A DNA stretch of 64,000 nucleotides, taken from the NCBI RefSeq assembly GCF_041146795.1, contig NC_135179.1, positions 11,078,547-11,142,546 on the forward strand, written 5' to 3'. This document shows, one piece after another, positions 11,661 to 24,123 of the stretch. This DNA comes from Maylandia zebra. Taxonomy: Eukaryota > Chordata > Actinopteri > Cichliformes > Cichlidae. Numbering within the stretch: position 1 is the stretch's first letter; the number at the start of each line of letters is the position of its first letter. The notes under the pieces were generated by a model that saw nothing but the letters and a program-made list of their open reading frames with translations, was not told where the DNA came from and made no database searches. The position numbers and the translations under genes were made by a program.

Positions 11661-13779
11661 AATCAGGTGATAAAGAAAGCAAAAAGCCATCAGCCATCAA
11701 CCGTCCTGACCACATTTTGTCATGTGAGTTCAGGTTGCGGCTACCTTGCACCACAGTGTAGAACCAATAGATACTGAAAACCTTTCAGACAGGGGTTATT
11801 TAGATTATTTTTCTATGATTACTGGTTTTAAAACACTTGATCTTGAATTTGATCTTGTTATTCTATTTATTTAATAATAATTATTTAATTTTTGATTTTT
11901 TTTACCTCATTGTTTATTGATCTGTGCCTCAACACACAACAGTGTTTGTGATTAGTGTTTGAAGACTTTAAGTTGTGCGAGTTTGTGGGGGGAACTGGCT
12001 TTGTGGCTTCTCCTGAACCAGGGATCTTTCATTGGAAGGTAAATGTGTTAATCAGGGCAGATACGCTAAAGATACTGAGTCTATAGTTTAAAAAAACAAC
12101 AACAATTGACCACAGTACAATGTAAGATGACAAAAAAAGCGTTTCCTTGTTGCTGAAACTGGTTATTTCCTCACCAAAAAGAAATGCATATATATATAGA
12201 TGTATATCATTAGTCCATCAGTAATGAAAGCACCACTACACACTGCATGCATACTGCGCTAACCCAGAGCCTTCATCTAATGAGGCCCCATGGTCTCCAG
12301 ATCAATAAAGTGTTAAGAGGCCCTTTGAAAATAACACTGTAGTGTTAAGTTGGTCTGTCAAGCATACAATCCACAAGCTGGGCAGCAGCACTTCAACTTA
12401 AGAGCTGCCATCTTGTTAACATGGATTTACTCATCACTAGTTTCAAATGGACTAAGGGCATTGCCCAACCTTCTACTCACATAGCATAGTAAATAGTAAT
12501 GTACACACGCAAATGGAAATAATTATGCACGAATCTTAATTACTGTCACGAACCTTTAGTTGTATAAATAACTATTTGGCCGAAACTACAGATCACTGAA
12601 AGTGAATAATGGTCCTTGTAATTTAAACCACATACCGACACAGAGGTGGCCCATAACAATGGTGTAATTTTACATACTATAGTATCTCTGGCCTAAAATA
12701 ATACTTGCTTTGGACACAAATGTTTAAGACTGAACGGTTGACAGTACATTAAAATGTGTAATATAAATTTAAGAAAACAATAACGCGTTGAAAAATGCAG
12801 AATGGAAATCACCCTCTTTTATTGACTGAACTGGACCTCCTTTCCCACCTTCACCATAGCCAACTCCATCTTTCCAAAGAGTCACTGTTAGCCTCACTCT
12901 GTCTCCCACCCACAGCCTAGCAACACACATACACACACAACGTAAGTTTGAGGGCGAGCTAGTGAATTCCTGAGGGCTATCCGGTTTCGGGTTGCCTTGG
13001 CAACCAAGCACGGAGGCAGATCCATTAATCATTGAGAGCAGTTCACTCCAGAGTGGAGGTCAGACTGATTGCTGTGGATTGGGTATCATCCCAAAACACA
13101 CATACACGCATACACACACACTTACAAACATACACATGGACCTTGATTTAAATTAGAAAAGATTGGTCTTCCAACTTTACCTATTTTCTGCCATAAAGTA
13201 TGCAATCCCTAAACCACACACATGAAAAAGACACACCTATATACAGTATTAGAATGCAAACACAAACCTAATATACAGCTAAAACTGTCAGGGAAGCAAT
13301 TCCATACTGTATCCTTGAATTCTTTCTTCCTTGGCCCTGTTTCCTAAAAGACTCGACATACAAACTCACATGTACACGCACAAAACAATCACTCCCTCCA
13401 GTGTTGTCTAGGCATCAAGACGGTGGCGTCCATCGTGGTGTCATGTGACGTGGTTACATGGAGCCGAGTGGATTAAGAGATTGGAGCGCCGCATTTATTT
13501 TTCAGGGACTCGGCTGAAACATTAGACCTGCACAGGTGTCTAGGAAAACTGAGAGAGCAAAGACAGAGAGAGAGAGAGAGAGAGAAGCATAGAGAGGAGT
13601 GGAAAGACACAACAAGGAGCAGAGGAGAAAAAGCAACATAAACACACTTTTTACCACTAAATATCATATTTATGTGTCCACATCTTCTATTCTGTTTTCA
13701 TAAACCTATGTTTTCTAGTAGTATCTTGTAGTAAACAGTTTTTTTATACATTATCATAAATTCACTGTATTGGGGATGC
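11661..13779. other. Gene-free interval
   Basis: No gene is supported. There are small simple repeats, including an (AG)n run at about 13566-13585. The part at about 13405-13520 is less AT-rich and repeat-free, and could be a conserved element. This cannot be tested here. Confidence 0.5.
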
Positions 13780-14295
13780 AACAAACAACGGGAGGGATAC
13801 CACGCATCAGTACTTCAGTATATTGCAAAAGCTCAGCTGTTTTTCTCATTAGCATTAAATAGTAGTTGAAACACTGGACAAAGGTATTGGTCCACCTACA
13901 CATCACAATTACAGGAGCTGGTCAGCAATAGAAATCCATGCCATGAAGCTGCTAGCGGGGAAGTTTTGTGCTGATGTTAATGCCAGAGGAGGTTTGGAGT
14001 TCTGCAGTTATTGAGTCTGCAAAATGTTGGCAACTTTAACGCACTATGCGCTTCAGCACTCGGTGACCCCGCTCTGTAACTTTACATGATCTGCTCCTCG
14101 TGGCTGTGGTTCCCAAACACTTCAACTTTGCAATAATATCCCTTACAACCGATCATGGTATATGTAGGAGACAAGAAATTTGAATGGTTGCATTCCATTG
14201 CTACCATACTTGAATTCAGTGAGCTTTGTCCAACAACCTATTCTTTAACTTTTATATACTTGTCCACATATGTCCTGTGAACACTTTAGTATGTA
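13780..14295 (-). pseudogene. Tc1/mariner-like transposon relic (transposase N-terminal half)
   Basis: Read on the minus strand, the part at about 13950-14130 gives a recognisable but broken Tc1-like DNA-binding region. There is a TERG-RVL-RIVR block, then DSITAE, then SSGINISTK, then an LHGM end. Stops and frameshifts interrupt it. The flank near 13868 (ACACTGGACAAAGGTATTGG) resembles the subterminal region of a widespread fish Tc1-like element. The catalytic half of the transposase is missing, so this is an internally deleted non-autonomous copy. Confidence 0.7.
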
Positions 14296-15283
14296 GGTAA
14301 TGTCACAAAAATGTGGAAAATGCAAAATATATGTTTAAATAGTTTGCCTTTCCTTGCACTGTTGTTTTAACTCACTTTCTTGTAAAACAGAGATGCAAAT
14401 GCCAAAGTAAAGAAATAAGAAGGTAGACAGAGAAATGCATTTTCCCCATTTGTTCAGTCTAGGTTTCATTTATTCTCTTCACCAATTGAATGCATCTGCT
14501 ACCAATCAATTTTACTGAGTAACCTCTATTAAAGGCCAACTATCACTATATAGCAAATACTACGGGCACAGATGGTCAGTGGTGTGCCCATGATCACACA
14601 ATACATAGACCTCATGCTATTTTATTCACTCACTCACACACACTATCTCCAATGCAGTTTGCCCAGTGAGATTTATGGTGTCCTGGGAAACGTGATGTAG
14701 ACGGCTACAAATCAGCATGACTATGAAATAGAGAGCCACATGAACACATACACACACACACACACATATTCAAGTGCACACACCAAATCTAAGCACATTT
14801 GTGTCACACACAGAAACGCAGGCACAGCCGTGACTCATGTGAGCACGCATACACTTTCAAAAATACACATAGACGCACACACATAGGCACGAGCACATGA
14901 ACACATGAAATATAGGTACAGCCACTGCACCACTGAACCGACTCCCAAAGGTGCCCACTAAATTTACTGGCTCCTCTAGCCACTTCAAAAGCTCTCCATA
15001 ACTTAGAGGCCAGACGATTTTATTGTTTCATGGAAGAAAGGACGGTGAAAAAAAAGAAGCAAAGGAGAGCGAAGGAGTGAAAGATAGATGTACTGGGAAA
15101 AAATTAAATCCTCCTTTGTTTCAGACAATTAAAATTCCTCTGGTTCTAAGTCATGTGGACCCACAAATACAGAGCGTACATGTTGCCACACCCTTACACA
15201 TTTGCGCCAAAGCAAAAAATTTGTTAATTCCATCCTTAATGTCTTTAACTCTTCATCAGTAATGCACATATGCACACATGGAA
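14296..15283. other. Gene-free interval with CA-rich tracts
   Basis: No gene is supported. CA-rich low-complexity DNA lies at about 14735-14890. The 79-codon frame at 15023-15262 shows no domain and is judged to be chance. Confidence 0.5.
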
Positions 15284-15500
15284 TGGCTGTAGCTCAGGCG
15301 GTAGTGCAGGTCACCTACTAATCAGACAGTTGGTGGTTCGTTCCCTGTCTGCTCCAGTGCATGCCAAATATCCTTGAACAAGATGCTAACCCCAAGTTGC
15401 TCTCTGATGGACGAATGTGTGTGAATGTTAGTTAGAAAGAGCCTAGAAGGAAAGTAAATGAGGCAAGTTGACTATGAGAACCAGTCCATTTAGCAATAGA
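15284..15500 (+). mobile_element. tRNA-derived SINE
   Basis: The head resembles a tRNA gene. It has an A-box-like stretch (TAGCTCAGGCGGTAG) at about 15291-15305 and a B-box-like stretch (GGTTCGTTCCC) at 15335-15345, the two internal RNA polymerase III promoter blocks. A tRNA-unrelated body follows (AACCCCAAGTTGCTC, then GTGTGTGAATG) and ends near CCAGTCCATTTAGCA. This matches a short retroposon common in percomorph genomes, recalled from memory. It is diverged and is not a functional tRNA gene because the cloverleaf arms do not pair properly. Confidence 0.75.
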
Positions 15501-18500
15501 AGACTGAGCATTTTAATTCTCCCCTTTTCCATCTGTACCTGTCTCCATCTTTTTTTCTGCACGTGAACCTCCCTGTGAGTTATGATCAGTGAAGCCAGTT
15601 AGACCTAATGATGTAGACACTCCAGGTTATGGGGCAAAGAGCTGGTAGCAGAACTTGTTAATGGCCATTTTAGTAGTAACACTTGCCTTGCGGCACTGCA
15701 CTAATGATAAGCAAAGGTGATAAGTGGTTGAGTGATCCTGCCATAGGCCTCATTTAAGAATTCAAATCAGTTAATAACGTGGTCGCTATAAAGTGATGAT
15801 TTAAGTTTGTTTTTTTTAATAGTTGAAGTTACAGTAACAATTAGGGTTTATAGCAGTATGGAAAAACATCTTACTGAAGTGATGACAGGGCTTGTGCATG
15901 GAAATTGCATGGTTTTGTGTCTGGTTTTGATTTGTGCTCAAATGTCAGCTCTACTGCTAAAAAGTCACAGCATGTGTCATTTGCACTTCATCTTCTTTAC
16001 GTAGTTCTTGTTCCATAACATTTATCAGTAATCAAACACTTTTGCTCTTCAGCCATTCATGTCAACTGTAAACCCTCGATGCACACACTCACAGTATTGG
16101 GTAAGATGAGACTTTGTATTTAGCAAACTGAGCTTCCTGGCAGGTGGTCCACCAAATGTTATCTTTTTAACCTGTGTCCTCGTACATGCACATGCAACAC
16201 ACAAGAGCCTATTTGCTAAATGAGCACAGGTGATCACGAAAGGATAAGGAGGCCTCTGACAGAAGGACAAGGATTTACTCACTAAATCAGCCCAAACAGA
16301 ACAAAGACACGAAACAGGGAGATCATATTGAAATTGCACTGAAATATACTAGAGCTCTTCGTGCATGCTCTTCCAATACTTGCTAATTACATTGCTTCTA
16401 AGCAACTTTATATGCATGCGTTTATCTTTCCGTGTGTGCAAACCATGTCGAATAATAGACTAGTACCATCTGCTGCTTGATGGCTCAGGCAAAATTCTCA
16501 GCATGCAGTTGGTGGTCCCCGCTTTAGCCACCCCACAGATTATCTATCAGTGTTTGCATCTCCATGTACATATATGTGTATCTCTGTGTGTGTTTAGCTG
16601 CTTCATGTATGCATGTGTTCTTGTGTGCACACTGCAGCCCACCAAGTCAGAACACCCAGATGGAATGAGGGATCAAATTCTTGATTAAAAATGGCAGAGG
16701 GAGTTCTGAATTTTTCTGTGTGTGTCTGTGTGCCTTGTGTGCCGTGTGCATATGCTGTGTGACACATATACCCTCTCCCACATGTTTTGTGCCTGCTCAC
16801 ACACTGAGTTAGGTAAAGTTGATAAATTCCAGATATCCTTGCCGCCCTCTCACAAACTCAGCTTTGCATCGATGGAAATAGAAATGCGGACTTATTCTAT
16901 GCAATTAACCTTTAATTAAGCAGGAAAGGCAGCAAAGAGCCACAGAGGAACAATACACTGTCTGTTCATTTATTGGAGTGTTACGGCCCCAGAGTCTCAC
17001 CCAATACTCAATAGAGCATGTTCAAATTAGGAAATAATTCCTGCTTATGAGCTTTATGGAGGTTTGCCAACAAAAATGATCAGCATTCGTCATGAAAGCT
17101 GTTAAATACAGTAAACATGACTTTTCTTAAAATATATTTTTCATATGGCTTGATGAAACACATAATAAATAAAACAGTTAGCCTTCTAAAAATAATATTT
17201 TTGTCCTTCTAGTATAGCTAATGGTGATATTATATCCAATAAATGACCAGCTGCCACATCAAAGACAAATTAAAAAAAGAGAGATACAGAAGAAATCCTA
17301 AATTGAAATTGATATAAAATTCCACAGCAGCAAAGGTGGAAAATAGTACAGCTTTCAGAGTATGTAATGTAATGATGAACTTGCCTGTGTAAACGCTCTG
17401 CCCATGTGTGATCTATTTTTGAGACAGAGCCTTACAAATCAAATTAAGTATGCCAGAGACACCTCATGCTTTCCTTTTTTTTGGATTTCTTCAAAATCAA
17501 CTGGTCTCTGATCTGAAGGCTGATCTGAAGCATTGAAACTGGATTTTTTACAGCAGGTAGCAAGGAGAGATGATTTGCTCTTTTCCTGTCAGATATATCT
17601 TTGCCCTGTACTGCCCCGCAGATCACTGCACACACTCCTTTGACTATTTATGGCAGCAGTTAACTCTCAGTGCTCTGGTAAAGAGCTTCAGCAGCAGGTG
17701 AAGTCAAAGATATAGCAGAGAACCATATCCCGGGCCTGACACGATACTACAACGCATAAACTCACGCAGATGAAAAATTGCAGCGAGCAAACTCACCAGG
17801 GTTAAAGATTAAAATGTGTGTTTTTGTGTGTGTTTTAGAGCTAGTAGTGTGATACCAGATTGATTCCAGACTGGTGTTTCTGTGGTTTTTGGAAAGGTAA
17901 TACCCTCTGCCCTCTTTTTGCTGTAGCGCTGCTGTTGCACAGCCTCTATCCATTCAGCTGATGGATGTCGCCCAAGAGACTCGCAAACGAAGTGCAACCT
18001 GCAACATCAGGAGAGAAGATGCCACAAAAGAAGAGGGAAGAAGGTAAAAGAGGACAAAGGAAGAACAGAAACGAGATCTCAAGTCAACAAAACATAGTGT
18101 TATTAAGACGGTACAATCATCCACTTCTGTAGCGCTCTATTCTACTTTATTCTATTCTGTTCTTTTTGTGAGACACAGCTTAGTGTCCATTTTCTCTTCC
18201 TCATTCCAACAGAAGGATTGATCCCTCAGGCCATAGACCGTTTCAAAATGGGCTTTATTATAGCACACCGTTTCTTTTGATTACAGGAAGGTCTCACTTT
18301 ACCCCACCACTCCATAGCTGTGTGTATTGTATTACCCACTGTTCTGCCCGTGCATGTGTGTCAATATACATGTGTATGCAGATATGTTAGTGCTTTTTAT
18401 TTGGGCTCCAGATTAAGGCCTCTTATTGCCTGGGTTCTGCTGCATGAGTCATTTATTTCAACGTAATATTTAGAGCAGTTTTTGCCTCGCATGGTTAAAA

Positions 18501-20429
18501 AACATTGATGTGAAGCTTGCTCTTGTATTGATTTATTTCCAATTATTTCCAAGTAATCTCCCCTTTGCTCTGTTTTGACTCTCTGGCCACGTGCTGGATT
18601 TGTGCTGGGCTTAAAAAAGCATTTCAGGCTGATTAATGATATATACAGTATTTAAAAATATCCTTTATTTTTAAATACATGACCACGCTGGTTTATCTAA
18701 AAAAGCAGTAAGCAAAGCACGTAAAGTAAAGTAAGAGGTCCAAAAGTGGTCATAAAAGACGCTGAACATCTTTCACATCCATTTCCAAATGGATATCACA
18801 ACCACATTTGGAAAGAATAACTAAGAAGTTTCAAATAGAGTTGCATAGTGTTTAATAAATTGAATCTGACTGGCCAATAAAATCCTGCCGTCTGCTCAGA
18901 AGGGGTCATTAAAAGGTCAAGGGCCTAGCCCCTGATCCAGACAGACAGCCTCGATTCCGTGTTTTCCGCAAAACACAAATGGGTGAAATTCATACTTCAG
19001 CAATGTCAACTTCCCTCTGCAGCGCTGTCACTTACAGCACAGGCCTTGGAGAGCACAGAGAGCGAGTGAGAGAGAGAAGATATATCCTGTATCATTTCCT
19101 GTTCTGCCAAGCGATGTCTTTCTGACCTTGTTCATGATATGCCTCCACGCTTCTCAGTATACTCCTTCCTGGCGCTTTTATATGTGAATCTGTCTCTCTG
19201 TCTGTCTGTCTGTCTTTCTTGCTGATCCGCTTTTTATCTGTCTGTCTGCGTCTTGCTCTTGACTCTACCTGTTTCTCCCTCTACCTTCCTGTCTCTCTTC
19301 GTCTACACACGGTTTGCAGCTGGCAATATAAGGTGCACACTGCAGGACGAGGAGGGTATATTTGCTTCTTTTCATTCCAGGCATCACGCCAGATGCCGCC
19401 TCTCCCTCTACACCCATTTTTGACCACATGGTCAAGAGGGAGTGTTTTCTGTTGCTTTTGGACTGCACTTTCAAAAAGCCTTTCCCTCGCCCTGTCTGTC
19501 TTCCCTACACGTCTGACGAAAACTCAGACTCCTTTTTTCCAACCAGAAGTGCTAGTTCTGGCATCGTGAGCAGCTCTCTGCAACCCCAACCCCAACGTGC
19601 TTGCACACACACACACGCGTGCGTACGCTAACCACACCTCAAGCCCTTCACTAAAACACCAAATATCTAATTTTTCGAGCAGGAGCATGGAGGAGAGAGA
19701 TGGAAAAAAAGAGATACAGCATATTTATGAAAACAAACTGGACTGATGCTTTGACAAGTGCAGTTTAGATTGTGGGTATATACCAACAGGAAAGGTGAGA
19801 AGCAGGTAAATGTAAACGTTCATTATATTACCATCGACTGCTGGGCCTCTGATGTACGATCCCAGCTTTCTTAAAAGCTCTCCTCTGACCAAAGTCTAGC
19901 TTCTTCTAATTCCACCCAGAGCTCTGGGAATTTATTAAATTACCTAAAATGATCACATAAGAAAAAGAGCTTTAGAATTTGCTGAGGTGCACAGGATAAG
20001 CTTTCAGACCTATCTATAGAATCTCTTTAATTCCCCAAAAGTGTGTGTGTTTTAAAATGTCAAAGTGCCTCAGTGCAGCTTCTTTTTTGCTGAGTCCATT
20101 AAAATTTCCCACATCCTTCTTTTGCAAAACACAAAAATTGTTCGATATTGATGGAGTTAGCCAGTGTACACAGAGGTACTCACTCTGGGAATAATTTATT
20201 CATTTTTATGTCTTTCAAATTCCTTCTTTTTGTAACACTTATAGGCAGATTTATTATAGTCATTACAGAATTATTATATGTGTATTTCTTTGACTTTGCT
20301 ACAATATAACAAAATTTATTAAATGACAATAAACCGGTGCAATAATTTGTAAACAATTTCAAGCCTTTACACAATTAAATGTAGTATAAAGACAATATAA
20401 AAAAGTTAAAAAATGTTAATGTTGAATTT
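15501..20429. other. Gene-free interval
   Basis: No gene or clear transposon is supported. It contains short CA/TG-rich tracts and a (TCTG)n stretch at about 19195-19215. The segment at about 16920-17100 is repeat-free with SOX-like ACAAT and homeodomain-like ATTA cores. It could be a conserved regulatory element, which is inference only. Confidence 0.5.
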
Positions 20430-21245
20430 GGCATCTGCATGTTTTGCACTGATTTCTTCCATTGTTTCTTTAAATAACACTGCAAGAGCTGTTAAAATGT
20501 TTGTGATTTTTTAAAAATTGCAAACAGCCTGATGCAACATTTCAGTCGCCCAACGGTTTATCATCTCCTCCTTTGTCATCTGTTTTCATAATGCACAAAT
20601 CATTTTCAATGGGGTACAATTCTGGACCAGTTTAGGCAGGCCAGTTTAGCATTTGGACCTTTTCCTGCTGGGCCATGCTGCTGTAATATATTTAGAATGA
20701 GCATTGTCTTGTTAAAATAAACCAGATCTTCTCTCAGTGATATATAGCTCCAGAACCTGTTTATATTCCTCAGCATTAATGGCGCCTTCGTAGATGTGCA
20801 GGTTACCTATGCCATGAGCATTAATGCACCCTCATACAATCACAGATTCTGGCTTTTTAAATTGTGTGCTAATAACAAGCCAGATGGTTCTTCTCTCCAC
20901 GTTAGTCTGGAGGATGAGGTGTCTAGAAAAGAATTTTGATTCATAAGACCACAGGACAGTTTCCACTCTGCCTCAGTCCATGCAAAATAAGCTTGGGCCC
21001 AGAGAAGGCAGCAATGTTTCTGGATCTTGTTTGTACCAGTTTAGTTTTGTCTTTGTATGATAGAGTTTTGACTTACATTTGTAGATGCAGAAATAAACTG
21101 TATTCACTGACAGTGGTTTTTAAAACAGGTCCTGAGCCTATGCAATAATTTCCACTGTAGTCTGTTTCAAATACAATGGTGCCTGAGGGCCATGCAGCCA
21201 TTCTGTATTAGTTTTCAGCTTGTATAGAGTCTTCTCTGGGATAAC
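20430..21245 (-). pseudogene. Tc1/mariner-like transposase relic (catalytic region)
   Basis: Read on the minus strand with frameshifts, the segment shows the landmarks of a Tc1-like catalytic core in order. There is a TEAEWK block before a broken 'WSDESKF' equivalent. Then come a VIV-stop-GCINAHGIGNLHIYEG block, INAEEYKQVLE, and QDNAHSKYI with the second catalytic Asp. Last is PELYPIEND, matching the 'PDLNPIENLW' end that carries the third acidic residue. Stops and shifts show it is dead. No terminal inverted repeats were found. It belongs to a different family from the relic at 13780-14295. Confidence 0.75.
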
Positions 21246-21764
21246 AATACTTTAATGATAATATTTACTGATAATGATAAAATCACAAAAATCTGAATGT
21301 TGACTTTGTGAATTCTTACAGTCTCCCAAAAAGTGGTAATCCTTCCACAACGTTTTAAGAGACTCTACTTCTCTAATATTTTCTGTTGTTGTCCGGCACA
21401 ACTATTTGAAAGGTTGTTCATTAAATTAATGATTATATCCTTGCCTTCTAAAGAAAAACATTTCTCAGTTTCAGCATTTAATATTTTGTGTTTCTACTGT
21501 TTAAAATTAAAATATAGGGCTTAAATAATTGTATAGCTTTTTCCCATCTATTTTTCCAAACAACTTTGTAAATAATTATCGATATATATATTTAAGAATT
21601 GAGACAAATCCTTTGAATAATTTATTTTGTGTTTGCTTGTTGCTTTAATGAAATCTGACTTTGATAATTTACCTTAATGAGTATCTTTCACCATTATAAG
21701 ACCTGTTATAAGCATGGAGACATCAGCCAGACAGCTGCAGATGCACGCTCAAACTCACACACAT

Positions 21765-21765
<1 letters not shown>

Positions 21766-21795
<30 letters not shown>
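21766..21795. repeat. (AC)n microsatellite
   Basis: An uninterrupted AC dinucleotide run of 30 bp is visible. Confidence 0.95.
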
Positions 21796-21798
<3 letters not shown>

Positions 21799-22078
21799 GA
21801 CTGTGTTAATGAGAGTGTACTCTCCTTCTGTTTCACTCTTTCTCACCCCATCAGGGAATATAAAGTTTAACAAGCGTTTTGCTATCAGTGACCCTGAGGA
21901 GGAAATGCACTCACCACCGAGAAATACTACTAATTACCCCAAACTCCGTGGGTGTCTCTGCTGCTGTGAGTTTTGCATGTGCGTGCAAGAAGAAAGCTTC
22001 AAGAAAGTTTCAAACAGGGTTTGTGTAGTAGGAGGTGGTGTTTTAGTTGTGTGTCTGTGTGCCTGTGTGTGGTGGTGG

Positions 22079-22080
<2 letters not shown>

Positions 22081-22111
<31 letters not shown>
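22081..22111 (+). repeat. 31-base poly-G run
   Basis: An unbroken run of 31 G residues follows a G/T-rich stretch (about 22034-22080). Runs this long are rare in vertebrate DNA, can form G-quadruplexes, and are prone to length errors in sequencing and assembly. The true length may therefore differ. Confidence 0.9.
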
Positions 22112-22114
<3 letters not shown>

Positions 22115-24021
22115 GGTAGTAGTTAGGTTTTAGATGGGTAGGTGGAGGCTAATTTATGTCAGCACTATAGCGAGCTCCAAGATTTATTGATGGTAAGGCA
22201 ATACAGGGAGATCTGCTTCTTCAAAAATGCTCTGCAGCTCCCTCCTGCTCTACACACATAACTTAATGCCCTCCACCTTCCACCTCCCACCTCCTATTAT
22301 ACAACATGTCTGTCTTTCACACCGAAGCCGACTGTAATTGTAGAGGCCGTACTGTTGCTGTGCTGACGCAAAGGACATATGGTCCTGAAAGAAACCATTA
22401 GAAGTATTGGGGGGTGGTGCTTGAATTCTGTCTCAGTCTTACACTCACTCACGCACACACAGAGATGCACACGATTCCAGTGTGTATGACCCATTCCATG
22501 TTTTCCCCATCCATATAAAATGACAGAATTCTTTAAATTTGTGGTGAGATTAGAGCAAAAAAAGTTGTCCTTTGGAGGTAAAGGGAATTTACCAGCTGAG
22601 ACTGGACAATAATTTGCAAATGGGAGAGGTGGGAGTATTAACACAAGGAAGGAAATGCCCTGTAAATTTTTGGGAGTGATGTCTGTTTCTCAGTATCAAA
22701 ACTCCATGGGTGTATTTTTTGTACTTCTCTATAACATTTATACTGTTATTTATGTGCAGACTTTAGTAGGGTAGATATGTGTTGGTATGCCATTTACAAT
22801 CGTCTGTTTCATGACTTTTAGTAAGATGTTTGAGTTTCTGAGTTCTTTAAGACTTTAACATTTTGTCGTTCGTTATCACTTCCAGCCTGAATGGAAACAC
22901 TTTGAAATGACCTTAATTCCTAAATTGTTAAATTCATAATTAAACTGTATTTAATAGTTGTTACTGTTAACAAATAATGAAGTGATAATAATTTTATCAA
23001 CTGGTTATTAGAATGTTACAAAGTTGTCACTTGTGTTTACATCTGTAAAAAGAAGTTTGGGGTGAATCACATGTAGATTGTTGTTTATTTTTTTATTTCC
23101 CTCACTTTTGTTTACTTTTACTCGAGGTTCCATGAGGTTTTGAGACCACGTTTGTTTAGGCGTAGGAAAAGATTGTGATTTGGATAAAAATACTGTCAGC
23201 TGGAAATAACACTAGTCTGGCTATTGCCATGTCACAGAACCAACGCTAAATTACAGGCAGTACTGGCAGTATTTGAAGCTCTAGGTATGAGAACTGGCTC
23301 GCTGATCAGTAATGAAATATTTGCTATTAAATGGTAATAACATGTGGTGATCATTAAAAACGCATAACTGAGAATATAAAATGTTGATACTAGTAAAGTG
23401 TATTTGTTATAGCTGTGGTAATAAAACATTATAATCCATAAATTATTATTTTATTACACAAACTGATGATATAGATAAACATGCATTATAAACTAATGAT
23501 ATAAATAAAAATCATTCAAAAAGAAGCAAAATAAAAATTTATTAAAGTACAATTAACTATTATCTGGACTTTATAAGCAGAGGTTGTGATCAAGTGTTAC
23601 CTCAAAAGGTATTCCTGTTAGCTATAATAGCTTGGACACATGTGTCCATGGGTATCTCTTCTGTTGATGTCAAGCAGAAGGAACTTCAAAGTCATGTTCT
23701 AGTATGTTCAGTATTTTTATATGCAGGCCTGGGTTCTCTCCCAGTCGAGGTCGTTTCAAAAGAGCTGAAGGCTTATAAAAGCCATGTTAGGGTTATTATG
23801 TACATCCTATCTGCCTCAGCCTTCACTGACCCACGCACACACACACAAACTGTGTGTACGTGTTTTTGTGTGTGTGTGGTCATTAGGCAGAGCTACAGTG
23901 GAATCCGTTTACTCTCATAATTTTGCTGTTCGTTTTTGTGAGCCTGAGAGGAGGAACGAACATCCTGAGTTTATTGGCCATTAGAGAGCTCTAGATGTGT
24001 GTGTGCATGTAAGATTGTGTT

Positions 24022-24123
<102 letters not shown>

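Noticed and set aside
15284..15356. Possible tRNA gene
   Set aside because: The A- and B-box-like blocks belong to a SINE head. The arms do not pair into a cloverleaf and a SINE body follows.
21677..22126. 149-codon frame with His-Thr and Gly runs
   Set aside because: The frame is the translation of an (AC)n microsatellite and the poly-G run. No real protein features are present.
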